From CAITNM01 sp964446295 (GTDB lineage Bacteria > Pseudomonadota > Alphaproteobacteria > Paracaedibacterales > CAITNM01), in assembly GCA_964446295.1 (NCBI GenBank), contig CAYUNR010000008.1, positions 1-38,388 of the forward strand: a stretch of 38,388 bases of DNA. Reading direction: 5' to 3'. Each line of letters starts with the position of its first letter. Position 1 is the stretch's first letter. Shown piece by piece: positions 1 to 8,678 of this stretch. The notes beneath the pieces are model-generated. The model made no database searches. It saw nothing but the letters and a program-made list of their open reading frames with translations, and had not been told where the DNA came from. The translations under genes and the position numbers were made by a program.

Positions 1-38
1 ACCAAATTAGCAAACGTATTGTAAAACTCATCCGATAA
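1..38 (+). other. Possible 3' tail of an upstream gene
   Basis: The frame starting at base 3 is open from the window edge and ends in TAA at 36-38, encoding QISKRIVKLIR. It could be the C-terminus of the gene before the FlhF-like GTPase. Eleven codons are too few to identify it or to exclude chance. Confidence 0.2.
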
Positions 39-96
39 CTCTTACACTTAATCTAATGTCATGATAATTCACAATCAGTAAAATTTCGGTTTACGT

Positions 97-1098
97 ATGC
101 AAAAAATTACAATTACGGCTCCTACCTTAAATGAGGCTCTTCAAGAAGTCAAAAAACGCTTCGGTGAAGATGTCGCAATAGAACGAACAGAAGAAATTAA
201 TAATCAAGTTCGTGTTACCGTAGCTCTTTTTGAAGGAGAAGAGCCCATTCTGGTGCCATCTCTTAGAAAGGCTGAGAAAAATCGTATTGATAATCCTTTG
301 TCAGCTATTCGAATGGTCGAAGAAATTTGCAGTTCACATTACCTTGGACAGGATTTTCAAGATTTCTGGCTAAAGTGCTTGTCTCCTTATTTAACACTGA
401 CTGGAATTAATATTGCTGAATCTCTGTCTGAGTGTCTAAATTTTGAACCTCAATGGATACGCAAAATCTTGAGTCTAAAACCCGTTGTGTTTTTGGGCTC
501 TTTTGGTGTGGGCAAAACGCAAATTCTGGCTAAAGTTGCAGCTTTATTAAAAGCAAGTGATCGAGCTGTTGAAATTTATAATATCGATACCATAAAAACA
601 TCTGGTCAAGGTCTATTGCAAGCGTATGCTCACAAATTAGATGTACCTTACTACTTTGGCCAAGAAGGTTGGCTTTCTTTACAGGAAAATATTAAAAATC
701 AAACAGATGTTATTAAATTAATTGACACTCAAGGTGTTAATTTAAAAAATTCTGACGATTTAAATTGGTTGCTTTCTGCGCAAAAATTTGTTTTTGATCC
801 TGTGCTTATTGTGCCATGTGATGGTTGTGTAAGCTTGTCTCCTGATTATGTGAGTTTTATTAAAAAATTTGGAGTTCGACACATTATTTTAAGTAAGCTT
901 GATATTGCTGGGTCATTAAGTCTGCCTATACGCTTGGCTTGGTCTTCAGAGGTTCCTATTGCAATGGTTAACGGTTCTCCAAATTTGAGTGAGAATTTAC
1001 AGTATCTCAATGCCTCAAAATTGCTGAATGCATTGACTGGCACAGAAATAGCAGAAACTGGAAGTGATGCAGTTTATCATTCTCATGCTGGTTATTAG
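97..1098 (+). CDS. flhF: FlhF-like SRP-family GTPase
   Basis: Predicted 333-residue GTPase of the SRP54/FtsY/FlhF family. FlhF proteins are cytoplasmic or membrane-peripheral and help place and assemble the polar flagellum. The N-terminus (1-45) has the FlhF-type pattern 'ALQEVKKRFGEDVAI'. The G domain has a P-loop GSFGVGKT at 134-141, a DTQG switch motif at 210-213 (usually DTAG) and a specificity motif SKLD at 266-269 (usually TKLD). The P-loop is followed by Q instead of a further T, so the nucleotide site is slightly unusual. No clear Shine-Dalgarno sequence precedes the ATG. A multidrug efflux pair follows rather than fleN or other flagellar genes. The family assignment is firm; the flagellar role is inferred from the family. 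Confidence 0.8.
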   Translation: MQKITITAPTLNEALQEVKKRFGEDVAIERTEEINNQVRVTVALFEGEEPILVPSLRKAEKNRIDNPLSAIRMVEEICSSHYLGQDFQDFWLKCLSPYLTLTGINIAESLSECLNFEPQWIRKILSLKPVVFLGSFGVGKTQILAKVAALLKASDRAVEIYNIDTIKTSGQGLLQAYAHKLDVPYYFGQEGWLSLQENIKNQTDVIKLIDTQGVNLKNSDDLNWLLSAQKFVFDPVLIVPCDGCVSLSPDYVSFIKKFGVRHIILSKLDIAGSLSLPIRLAWSSEVPIAMVNGSPNLSENLQYLNASKLLNALTGTEIAETGSDAVYHSHAGY

Positions 1099-1154
1099 AG
1101 CAACTAGTTTATAAAGATAATTGATACTCTAATATTTAATACCAAGGAAAATTA

Positions 1155-2066
1155 ATGAAAAACAAATTGTTTGATTGCGTAAAAATTGATAAAGACCGCA
1201 AACGAAAAAGTTTATTTGTTTTGCTTGGGTTATGTGTTTTTTTAATGGCTCTTGTTTTTTCTGTTTATTACTTTTTTGTGAGTTCAAAGCATGTAACTAC
1301 AGACAATGCTTATGTGGGTGCAGAAATTGCTCAGGTTACTTCATTAGTTGGTGGCATTGTGAAAGCAATTCATTATAAAGATACCAGCGTTGTAAATGCA
1401 GGTGATGTATTAGTTAACATTGATGATACAGATGCGCGTCTTGTGCTTGCACGTGCTAAAGCTGACCTTAGTAAGGCACAAGCAGACCTTGATCGTACAA
1501 AATTAATTTCAGATCGCAGACAAGCGCTCACTAAGTCAGGGTCTGTTTCCGCAGAAGAAGTAAGCAATGCTAAAAATGCTTTTAAGGCAGCACAAGCTGT
1601 ATTTGATATTGCTCAAGTTTCCCTTGAGCAAGCGCAAGTTGATTTTGATCGTACAACTGTTCATTCTCCCATCGATGGGGTAATTGCAAAGCGTCAAGTG
1701 CAATTGGGACAGAGAGTGCAGCCGGGTTCAGCTTTAATGTCAGTAGTACCAATGCAAAATATGCATGTGAATGCTAATTTTAAAGAAGTTCAGTTGCGAA
1801 AGGTTCAAGCGGGGCAAACAGCCAAACTCACGGCAGATTTTTACGGTTCTTCGGTGATTTTTCATGGAAGAGTTGTTGGTATTGCAGGTGGTACAGGGTC
1901 TGCTTTTGCTATTATTCCAGCGCAAAATGCAACAGGTAATTGGATAAAAGTTGTTCAACGGCTTCCTGTTCGAATTGAGCTTGATCCAGAAGAATTAAAA
2001 CTTCACCCTTTGCAAGTTGGCTTGTCAATGCAGGTTGATATCGATGTTTCTGATTATAAAAAATGA
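1155..2066 (+). CDS. emrA: HlyD/EmrA-type membrane fusion protein
   Basis: Periplasmic adaptor (membrane fusion protein) of an EmrAB-type efflux system, 303 residues. A basic cytoplasmic N-terminus is followed by one transmembrane segment at about 20-42. Then come the typical motif 'TTDNAYVGAEIAQV', a biotinyl-lipoyl-like hairpin and an alanine-rich coiled coil (about 95-160). The second lipoyl half has 'SPIDGVIAKRQVQLGQRVQPG' features split around residue 180, and a beta-barrel ends the protein. It is shorter than E. coli EmrA (about 390), mainly through a shorter coiled coil. An AAGGA ribosome site sits before the ATG. The stop overlaps the start of the permease gene by 4 bp (ATGA), which implies translational coupling. 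The substrate cannot be told from sequence. Confidence 0.88.
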   Translation: MKNKLFDCVKIDKDRKRKSLFVLLGLCVFLMALVFSVYYFFVSSKHVTTDNAYVGAEIAQVTSLVGGIVKAIHYKDTSVVNAGDVLVNIDDTDARLVLARAKADLSKAQADLDRTKLISDRRQALTKSGSVSAEEVSNAKNAFKAAQAVFDIAQVSLEQAQVDFDRTTVHSPIDGVIAKRQVQLGQRVQPGSALMSVVPMQNMHVNANFKEVQLRKVQAGQTAKLTADFYGSSVIFHGRVVGIAGGTGSAFAIIPAQNATGNWIKVVQRLPVRIELDPEELKLHPLQVGLSMQVDIDVSDYKK

Positions 2067-3598
2067 AGGGTAACTCTTCAGTTTTAGGTGTAATACAGCC
2101 TTTAACAGGCGGTAAATTAATAGTTGCTGCTATGTTATTAGCTCTTGCAAACTTCGTTGTTGTGCTTGATATGACCATTGCTAATGTTTCTGTTTCAAAT
2201 ATAGCAGGCGGCCTTGCTGTTTCCTTATCAGAAGGAACTTATGTCATTACTTCTTATGCGGTTGCAGAAGCAATATGTGTTCCCTTAACAGGGTGGCTTG
2301 CAAGTAGATTTGGTACACTACGCGTTTTTACCACATGCATGATGTTATTTGGACTGTTTTCAGCACTTTGTGGTTTTGCAGATAGTTTAGGCATTCTTGT
2401 TGCTGGGCGCGTATTACAAGGTTTGGCAGGTGGACCATTAATGCCTTTGTCTCAAACTCTGCTTATGCAAATTTTTCCCAAAGAAAAAAGAAGTGCAGCC
2501 TTGGGTTTATGGGCAATGACAACGCTTGTAGCACCAGTAATGGGGCCAGTGGTTGGTGGATATATTTGTGATAATTTTGGATGGGGTTTTATATTTTTTA
2601 TTAATATTCCTCTGGCTATTGTTTGTAGTCTTGTTTTGCTGAAATTACTACGTTGTTTTGAGTCAGTTATTATAAAAAATAAAATAGATTTTATTGGCCT
2701 GGCATTGTTAATTGTCTGGGTTTCAGCGCTTCAAATTATGCTAGATGAAGGTAAAAATTACGACTGGTTTGAATCAAGCGAAATATGGGCGCTTTTGATT
2801 ATAGCTGTTATAGGATTTGCATGCTTTATGATTTGGGAGCTAACTCATGATCACCCAATTGTTAATATGCGTGTGTTTCGCCATAGAGGTTTTGCTGCAA
2901 GTGTGTTAACTATCAGTTTGGGTTTTGGTGCTTTTAACTGCTCTATTGTGCTTACCCCTTTATGGTTGCAAAACTACATGGGGTACACAGCTGCATGGTC
3001 AGGGCTTACAACTGCTGCTTTGGGAGTTTTAGCTATCTGCGCTGCACCCTTTGCAGCAAAATTTTCTACAAAATATGATCCACGAATGTTAGTTTTTTGT
3101 GGTCTGGGCTGGCTTGGGTTGGTGACATTTTATCGTGCATTCGGCTCAACAGAAATGACGCACTGGCAAATATCTATCCCAATGTTATATCAAGGAATAG
3201 GAATGCCTTTCTTCTTTGTTCCTTTAACAGCATTGGCACTTTCTAGTGTTGACCACGAAGAAGTGGCTTCTGCAGCAGGGCTAATGAATTTTTTAAGAAC
3301 CCTCTCTGGAGCGATGGCTATATCTATAGTAACAACGGCATGGGAAGATAGAACAAGCATTTTGCGAAATGACTTGGTCGATAAAATTGCAGCACCTGAT
3401 CAAATCGCATTAATCGCAGGGGACATTAATGAATCATTAGCCTTGTCCTTACTAGATCAGCTATTGCAATCTCAAGCAGTGATGTTAGCCACTAATCATA
3501 TATTTTTGGTAGTATCTTGTGCGTTCGCATTTGCTGCAATGGCTATATGGTTAGCGCCAAAGCCTAATGCTACGACAGAGACGCTTGTCTCTCATTAA
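2063..3598 (+). CDS. emrB: EmrB/QacA (DHA2) family MFS drug efflux permease
   Basis: Inner-membrane drug/proton antiporter of the 14-helix DHA2 branch of the major facilitator superfamily, 511 residues, as expected for EmrB. Visible family signatures are 'VVLDMTIANVSVSNIAGGL' near the N-terminus, 'GWLASRFGTLRV' (motif A, loop 2-3), 'GRVLQGLAGGPLMPLSQ' (motif B) and 'LVAPVMGPVVGGYI' (motif C, antiporter signature). It works with the preceding membrane fusion protein and presumably a TolC-like outer-membrane channel encoded elsewhere. It overlaps emrA by 4 bp. No local transcriptional regulator gene was seen, so control of the pair is unknown. Confidence 0.9.
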   Translation: MKGNSSVLGVIQPLTGGKLIVAAMLLALANFVVVLDMTIANVSVSNIAGGLAVSLSEGTYVITSYAVAEAICVPLTGWLASRFGTLRVFTTCMMLFGLFSALCGFADSLGILVAGRVLQGLAGGPLMPLSQTLLMQIFPKEKRSAALGLWAMTTLVAPVMGPVVGGYICDNFGWGFIFFINIPLAIVCSLVLLKLLRCFESVIIKNKIDFIGLALLIVWVSALQIMLDEGKNYDWFESSEIWALLIIAVIGFACFMIWELTHDHPIVNMRVFRHRGFAASVLTISLGFGAFNCSIVLTPLWLQNYMGYTAAWSGLTTAALGVLAICAAPFAAKFSTKYDPRMLVFCGLGWLGLVTFYRAFGSTEMTHWQISIPMLYQGIGMPFFFVPLTALALSSVDHEEVASAAGLMNFLRTLSGAMAISIVTTAWEDRTSILRNDLVDKIAAPDQIALIAGDINESLALSLLDQLLQSQAVMLATNHIFLVVSCAFAFAAMAIWLAPKPNATTETLVSH

Positions 3599-3842
3599 TC
3601 TTATATTTTTCCTAATAGTCTTCAGATGAAGCTCCATGGGCCAAGTGCTCTGGTTTTACTGTAAGTCTATAAATTATTTTATTAAAAATCTTATATTTAT
3701 ACATTAAATTTTTTTATTTTCAATATTACTACAATACAAATAAAAAATTTACATATAATTTTAGTTACTATTTATTAATTTTTAATGATTTTTTGAGACA
3801 ATAAAAGTTCGTAATTGATTTTTTTATTTTAGGAGCTTAAAA

Positions 3843-4952
3843 ATGACTATTTTTCAAAATTTTACATTAGCCTTTATGACCACTATGGTTTTGGCTGATC
3901 AACTTAGTGCTACTTCTTTAGATGTAGAGGTGGACGGCACTGACACCAGCACAATATCCGCCGGAATTAGTGCAGAAACATTATTTAAAAAAGGTTCAGG
4001 TACACTTAATCTTACTGGTGCTGACTATAACTTATTGTATTTAACTGTGGATGATGGACATGTTTATGTGCACGATGCACCCAGCCTTTATTTAAGGCAA
4101 CCAGTTACTTTGGGGGTTGGTAGGTACACTACTCATTACACGCAGATGAATCTCGAAGTGGATACCGGAGATAGCGCAACTATTACGGCTCCGATCATCG
4201 CCGCCGAAGTTACTAAAAAAGGCGGAGGAACGCTTGATTTTGATTGTGCAGGAAGCATAATTGACTACTTGAAAATAGAAGATGGTACAGTGATTATTGA
4301 TGCATCTGATATTATTCCGGCAATAGAGCTAGATCTTGGTAGCATATTACGAGCAACAACTGACCTGAGCATTCCAAAAATAACGATGACAAATAATGGA
4401 GAGATACACAGTACTAAGGCAATAACTATAGGTTCTCTTGTTCTTGCTGGTCATACTTTGACTACAGATATTCTGGGCAGTACCATCGTAAACAATTTAG
4501 ACACTAGTGCTTCTGGTGGTACAATTGCGAACGCTGATACTTTAACTCTTAATGGAGCTACAGGAAGTAATACTTTAGTTAAGGCGGGGCCAGGATTTAT
4601 TCTTGTTACTGTAAATTTAAGTGGCGCATCATTACCAATTGATGTGGTGGCTGGTACATTACGTGTTAGTGATGCCGGAAGGTTACCAACAGCTGCTGTT
4701 ACCATTGGAGCTACAGGTACTGTTGGGGCAATTTTTGAACTATGTTCAAACACTGCTGCCGGAGCTGTTCCAGGACTAATGGAAGTGCAGCAATACGGAG
4801 TGCTTTCAGTAGATGACAATATTTCAGTTCCAGCAGATAGTGATGCTGGCGACGTGTTTACTGGTGGCTTACAATTTGATAGTGGTTCGGTATTAAAACT
4901 AGGTGCAGGATCATCTTGGGCACGTGATATAGTTGTTGGCACTGCGTTGTAG
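3843..4952 (+). CDS. Exported autotransporter-passenger-like protein, no barrel domain
   Basis: A 369-residue protein with a hydrophobic N-terminal segment that could be a signal peptide (about 1-23). It is rich in Gly, Thr, Ser, Ala and beta-branched residues. Two autotransporter-associated beta-strand-type repeats are visible: 'LFKKGSGTLNLTG' near residue 47 and 'VTKKGGGTLDF' near 122. A third, weaker one is 'TLVKAGPGFI' near 242. This composition is typical of passenger domains folding as a beta-helix. A complete autotransporter would continue into a 250-300 residue C-terminal outer-membrane barrel, but here the frame stops and a terminator follows within 40 bp. It may be a passenger fragment or a free secreted adhesin-like protein. 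A good ribosome site (AGGAG) precedes the ATG. A 244-bp AT-rich gap lies upstream. Confidence 0.6.
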   Translation: MTIFQNFTLAFMTTMVLADQLSATSLDVEVDGTDTSTISAGISAETLFKKGSGTLNLTGADYNLLYLTVDDGHVYVHDAPSLYLRQPVTLGVGRYTTHYTQMNLEVDTGDSATITAPIIAAEVTKKGGGTLDFDCAGSIIDYLKIEDGTVIIDASDIIPAIELDLGSILRATTDLSIPKITMTNNGEIHSTKAITIGSLVLAGHTLTTDILGSTIVNNLDTSASGGTIANADTLTLNGATGSNTLVKAGPGFILVTVNLSGASLPIDVVAGTLRVSDAGRLPTAAVTIGATGTVGAIFELCSNTAAGAVPGLMEVQQYGVLSVDDNISVPADSDAGDVFTGGLQFDSGSVLKLGAGSSWARDIVVGTAL

Positions 4953-4990
4953 CAACAAATCATCACAGGATGCGTTATATTTACCTATTA

Positions 4991-5024
4991 TGAAGCTCTT
5001 CAGGGCTTCATTTTAATTTTTTTT
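4991..5024 (+). terminator. Rho-independent terminator after the passenger-like gene
   Basis: A hairpin with arms TGAAGC/GCTTCA and a short loop spans 4991-5010. It is followed by TTTTAA and a run of eight T. It lies 39 bp after the stop of the passenger-like gene, so this gene is transcribed as a unit that ends here. Confidence 0.65.
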
Positions 5025-5520
5025 AAATTCTAAAAAATAGGTGTATTTTTTTGTTAAAAGTTTTTGACAATCAAACTTAATATTCCATGAATTAGTTGAA
5101 TTTTTAAAAAGTATTTTTGCAAAACTATAAGCAACACAACCCGTACCTGGAGGTTCTTTCTCTGCATGACAAAGAAGACGTCCTCGTACGCGGTTTGAGC
5201 TATCAAGCAATTTTAATTTTAGACAGTCTGTCCCATTATTGCTTAATACAGTGTCTACAAAAGCAACATGTTTTCCTGAGGGAGGTGTTATTTGCTCTGG
5301 ATAAAGGATTGGTAATAAATAATAATAATGGATAAAATCTTGAGTTGCAGCAAATGACCTTGCATAATTGATATGGTCAAAATCGTTTGAACTTTATGTA
5401 TCCGTTAAAGCGTTCAAGCGCAACCTTTTGCGGTTTGCTATCTCCACATAAAAAAAAACGATAGAGTGATTTTGAAAAAAGTACTAGTGTATCCTCAGTT
5501 ATTTCATAAATAAGGCAGTG
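5013..5520 (-). pseudogene. Antisense frameshifted gene remnant of unknown family
   Basis: On the minus strand two open stretches join across one frameshift. The upstream stretch, open from about 5562, encodes '...CGDSKPQKVALERFNGYIKFKRF' before a TGA at 5377-5379. Shifting one base at the four-T run (plus 5379-5382) continues as DHINYARSFAATQDF and stays open for about 120 codons to TAA at 5013. Removing one T gives a continuous product of roughly 180 residues. No ATG, GTG or TTG occurs in the upstream stretch, so the N-terminus also seems lost, and the region runs into the signal-peptide codons of the next gene. A nine-T run (minus strand) lies inside. I do not recognise the family. It is inferred to be a decayed gene rather than an active one. 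Confidence 0.4.
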
Positions 5521-5523
5521 ACT

Positions 5524-6441
5524 ATGAATATAATGCTTAAAGATCTTGCAAAAATCAGAATGCTATTTGTTGCCGTTATGTGTTTGTCGCATTTGTGCGC
5601 AGAACCTGATGGTAATCGGGTGTTTACTTACGAACAAGCACTAGCAAAGTGTGATGAGCTTGACTTAAAATCCCCAGTTCCTGATGCAGATGGTCGTCTT
5701 CAAACTCTCAATAAAAGAGGGGCAGTTACTGCGGCGCCAGATTATGCAACTTTAGAATTTTTAAAATATGCAAAAGGAAAATCAGTTTTAGAAATTGGCG
5801 GGGCATACGGTAGTGTCATGCTTACCGCATTACACCAAAGCAAAGATACGAAATACACATTAAGCGATTTAGACGAACGCCACTTATTTATAGCATCCAA
5901 AAGATTAGCTAAAGAGATGCAAGGAAATAAATTGGATATGGATAGCGCTAATCAAGTGCAGTTTATTCAAGCTGATATTACTAAGGATCAAGACATAAGA
6001 AATATTGGCACCTATGAAGCTATTTTTGTTGGTAGGGTTTTGCATTACCTGACTCCAGAACAACTTGAAGTGACTGTTAAACATTTGTTTCTTCTTCTTA
6101 AACCAGCAGGCCGCATTTTTGTTGTTGCAATTACACCTTACGTAAAGCGTTATGAAAGCTTTATCCCCGAATACGAAAGGCGAGTAGGAGCAGGAGAAAA
6201 AAATCCAGGTTTTGTTCAGTCACTGCAACCTTATCTGAACAGAAATGTAACTACGGAATCACAATGTAAAAATATTACAGATGATCCTTTCTTTTTTTTA
6301 GATGATAAGGTTCTAAGATCTGTTTTTGAAAAAAATGGATTTAGAGTTATTGAAAGCGCTATTAAGCCTCTTAGTTATGTATCAACATCATGGGCGCTAG
6401 ATGGGCGTGAAAACGTTATACTAATTGCAGAAAAACCGTAA
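5524..6441 (+). CDS. Exported class I SAM-dependent methyltransferase-like protein
   Basis: About 305 residues. A basic and hydrophobic N-terminus (MLFVAVMCLSHLCA) looks like a signal peptide, possibly with a lipoprotein-like Cys. The Rossmann-fold methyltransferase core follows: motif I VLEIGGAYG (near residue 90), an acidic strand-2 end 'SDLDE', motif 'FIQADITKD', and 'HLFLLLKPAGRIFVV' for strand 5. The ATG at 5524 is preferred over the GTG at 5518 because AAGG at 5512-5515 is correctly spaced. S-adenosylmethionine is a cytoplasmic cofactor, so an exported methyltransferase would be odd unless it acts inside a host cell or the N-terminus is only an anchor. The amidohydrolase gene starts 29 bp downstream and is probably co-transcribed. 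Substrate unknown. Confidence 0.7.
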   Translation: MNIMLKDLAKIRMLFVAVMCLSHLCAEPDGNRVFTYEQALAKCDELDLKSPVPDADGRLQTLNKRGAVTAAPDYATLEFLKYAKGKSVLEIGGAYGSVMLTALHQSKDTKYTLSDLDERHLFIASKRLAKEMQGNKLDMDSANQVQFIQADITKDQDIRNIGTYEAIFVGRVLHYLTPEQLEVTVKHLFLLLKPAGRIFVVAITPYVKRYESFIPEYERRVGAGEKNPGFVQSLQPYLNRNVTTESQCKNITDDPFFFLDDKVLRSVFEKNGFRVIESAIKPLSYVSTSWALDGRENVILIAEKP

Positions 6442-6470
6442 CGTAATTTTGTAAAATCAAGAAAGCCAGG

Positions 6471-7796
6471 ATGGATAGTTTTTTAAAAAGCGTCATTTTA
6501 GAATCTTATGGCAACGAGCCGCACCATAAAAGTAATAGCTATGAACTAGCTGATATTTTTATAAAAGATGGTGTAATAGAAAAAATTGACCGTACTGCCA
6601 TAAGTGCTTTTGATATTTCATCTGAACATTTTTTTGTCACTAGCGGTTTTGTTAATAGCCATTTGCATCCCAATCAGTTACTTGATCGGCGCATGCTAGA
6701 TGAACTTTCAATTACTAACTTGCTAAGTGCAATGCATATTGTGCAAAAAAAGAACGATGAAGACCGCTATCATCAAGCTATTTTTGTGTTACTTGATGCT
6801 TTAAAAAGTGGCGCAACAAGTGTGTACGCGATAGCATCACGACCTGAACCAGTCATTAGGGCCTTCAACGATATTGGCATTACTGGTGCCCTTAATTGCG
6901 TTTTTAACGATGTTTGGGAAGGCAAAGGAAATGTTCCTGCTCAAATTAGTTTAGAAGATGTTGAAAAACAATTTTCAAAATATTTTGAATCGAACTGCGA
7001 AAATTTGAAAATTCACATTGGTTCGGCTTCTATTTTAACCGCTTCGAATGAATTACTAACTTTGTTCAATGACATTGCCATAAGGTATAATACCAGAGTT
7101 AATATTCATATGAGTGAGGGTATAGAATCCGTTGAGGCATGCCGTAAAAATCGAGGCACAACGCCAGTGCGCTTATTAGAAAATCTTGGTATTTTAAATG
7201 AACGCTGGAATCTTATTCACGCTACAACCGTTGATGAAGAAGAAATTAAACTAATTGCACGCTCTGGTGCATCAGTTATTCATTGCCCTGTCAGCAATGC
7301 AAAAACCGGTGTGGGTATTGCCCCAATGCTTGATTTTCACAAAAGTGGAGTGAACATTGCCATTGGAACAGATGCTTGTTCCAACAACAATACCAACAAC
7401 ATTTTGAACGAAGCATATTTCGCTACGCTGCTGCATAATGGCGTTCATAAGGACCCATTGGTTTTTAGTGAAGAAATTATTTTTGATTGGCTCACGACTA
7501 ATGGATTAAAAATTATTGATTCACCTAGCAGTGGAAAAATTGAGGTTGGCCAACGGGCTGATTTATTATTGTGGTCACTGAAAGATCCATGTTTTGTGCC
7601 ATTGCCTTACGGAAAATTACGTTCAGTATTAATTAACAATGCACCAGATGCTAAACCACACACAGTTATGCTTTCTGGAAAAAAAATTATAGAAAACTAT
7701 ATTTGTACCAATGATCTAGAGAAAATTGCAACGGATGCTATTCATGCATGGGTAAGAAGGGGACTCTATAGTGAGTCCCCTATATCTACTCCTTAA
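6471..7796 (+). CDS. Amidohydrolase, nucleoside/SAH-type deaminase family
   Basis: 441-residue metal-dependent hydrolase of the TRZ/ATZ (MtaD-like) branch of the amidohydrolase superfamily, which deaminates purine- or triazine-type rings. Metal-site motifs are visible in order: 'FVNSHLHPNQ' (HxH), 'VNIHMSEG' (His), 'LIHATTVDEEE' (His) and 'IAIGTDACSNNNT' (catalytic Asp). The C-terminal 'GKIEVGQRADLLLW' is the usual beta-sandwich return. Family members include 5'-methylthioadenosine/S-adenosylhomocysteine deaminase, 8-oxoguanine deaminase and guanine deaminase. The upstream methyltransferase would release S-adenosylhomocysteine, which makes an SAH/MTA deaminase attractive, but this is inference from context. 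Its 3' end overlaps the convergent xre gene by 11 bp. Confidence 0.78.
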   Translation: MDSFLKSVILESYGNEPHHKSNSYELADIFIKDGVIEKIDRTAISAFDISSEHFFVTSGFVNSHLHPNQLLDRRMLDELSITNLLSAMHIVQKKNDEDRYHQAIFVLLDALKSGATSVYAIASRPEPVIRAFNDIGITGALNCVFNDVWEGKGNVPAQISLEDVEKQFSKYFESNCENLKIHIGSASILTASNELLTLFNDIAIRYNTRVNIHMSEGIESVEACRKNRGTTPVRLLENLGILNERWNLIHATTVDEEEIKLIARSGASVIHCPVSNAKTGVGIAPMLDFHKSGVNIAIGTDACSNNNTNNILNEAYFATLLHNGVHKDPLVFSEEIIFDWLTTNGLKIIDSPSSGKIEVGQRADLLLWSLKDPCFVPLPYGKLRSVLINNAPDAKPHTVMLSGKKIIENYICTNDLEKIATDAIHAWVRRGLYSESPISTP

Positions 7797-7989
7797 ATTC
7801 TAAAATATCGCCGGGCTGGCAATCCAACGCATGGCAAATGGCTTCTAGGGTAGAAAATCGCACCGCTTTGGCTTTACCTGTTTTTAAAATCGATAAATTT
7901 TGAATGGTAATGCCAACAGTTTCTGCCAAATCTTGCAGCTTTATTTTACGACGAGCCAGCATAACGTCTAAGTTTATAATAATAGGCAT
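7786..7989 (-). CDS. Xre-family (YozG-type) small transcriptional regulator
   Basis: 67-residue helix-turn-helix protein of the Cro/CI type. The core is 'VMLARRKIKLQDLAETVGIT' continuing to 'LSILKTGKAKAVRFSTL', and the end 'ALDCQPGDILEF' is the hallmark of the YozG subgroup (HTH_26). This group is almost always paired with a DUF2975 membrane protein, as here: the DUF2975 gene ends 10 bp upstream on the same strand. AGGAG lies 6 bases before the ATG. The gene is probably autoregulatory and may act through repeats at 8628-8658. Its last 11 bp overlap the end of the convergent amidohydrolase gene. Confidence 0.88.
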   Translation of the reverse strand: MPIIINLDVMLARRKIKLQDLAETVGITIQNLSILKTGKAKAVRFSTLEAICHALDCQPGDILEFKE

Positions 7990-7999
7990 AAAATACTCC

Positions 8000-8527
8000 T
8001 TAAACAGTTAGCTGGTTTTCTTCTTGAAGCGCCTGTGCTTCTTGCATGACCAAGGAAATTACAACAAGCAAGAGCCCCAAAAAAATTGATTCGAAGTTCG
8101 GAGTACCAAGACTTACGCTAATCCATCTGTGTCCAGGAGGGTTTGATAGCGTTGCTGTAAGCACCATAAGGGTTTGTGCAATAGGAATAAAAAAGATTCC
8201 ATTTAAAAAGGCTAGCCAACCAATTTTTTTATAAATTTTTGTGTTTTCATGTGTAAAAATTCTCTTTTTCTCATAAGCCGCGAATAGTTTCTTTAAAAGA
8301 AAAAAACCAAGAATATAGGGAAGTGCTTCTAATAACTGAGCGCAGCATCCGATGGCTTTTGTAAGCGGTGATAACTGAATAGTGGCTAAATTTATAGATC
8401 CTTCTGGGGTTTGAATGGGTTGGATGAGTCGTCCATTGCGAATGGCATTATTTACGGGTGGCCATTCAATTAAAAGCCAAAAAAGAATGATATATGGTGC
8501 GGTGCTTACAGCTAGGCTGTGAAACAT
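8000..8527 (-). CDS. DUF2975 family membrane protein
   Basis: 175-residue polytopic membrane protein with about four transmembrane segments: near 8-22, a long stretch around 58-82, 103-125 and 148-165. The C-terminal 'VISLVMQEAQALQEENQLTV' is the family signature. DUF2975 proteins are co-encoded with YozG-type Xre regulators; their biochemical role is not established, and a membrane partner that modulates the regulator is one idea. The next gene starts 10 bp after the stop, so the two form an operon. No convincing Shine-Dalgarno precedes the ATG. Confidence 0.82.
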   Translation of the reverse strand: MFHSLAVSTAPYIILFWLLIEWPPVNNAIRNGRLIQPIQTPEGSINLATIQLSPLTKAIGCCAQLLEALPYILGFFLLKKLFAAYEKKRIFTHENTKIYKKIGWLAFLNGIFFIPIAQTLMVLTATLSNPPGHRWISVSLGTPNFESIFLGLLLVVISLVMQEAQALQEENQLTV

Positions 8528-8627
8528 TTTTTAAGATAGCGGCTTAGTTTTTCTAGATTCGTCATAGAATGCTCAATGTTGTTTATAAGAGCATTGTACG
8601 CAAAGAAATTTTTTAGTCAATAAAAAC

Positions 8628-8658
8628 TTATTGTTTATCGTTAAATAATTATTGTTTA
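8628..8658. promoter_or_regulatory. Direct repeats, candidate operator of the DUF2975-xre operon
   Basis: TTATTGTTTA occurs exactly twice, at 8628-8637 and 8649-8658. The start-to-start spacing is 21 bp, two helical turns, so the repeats face the same side of the DNA. They lie 100-130 bp upstream of the DUF2975 start, just after hemD ends. Function as an Xre operator is inferred. Confidence 0.4.
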
Positions 8659-8678
8659 CTTCGCGTTTGGTGGTTTTG

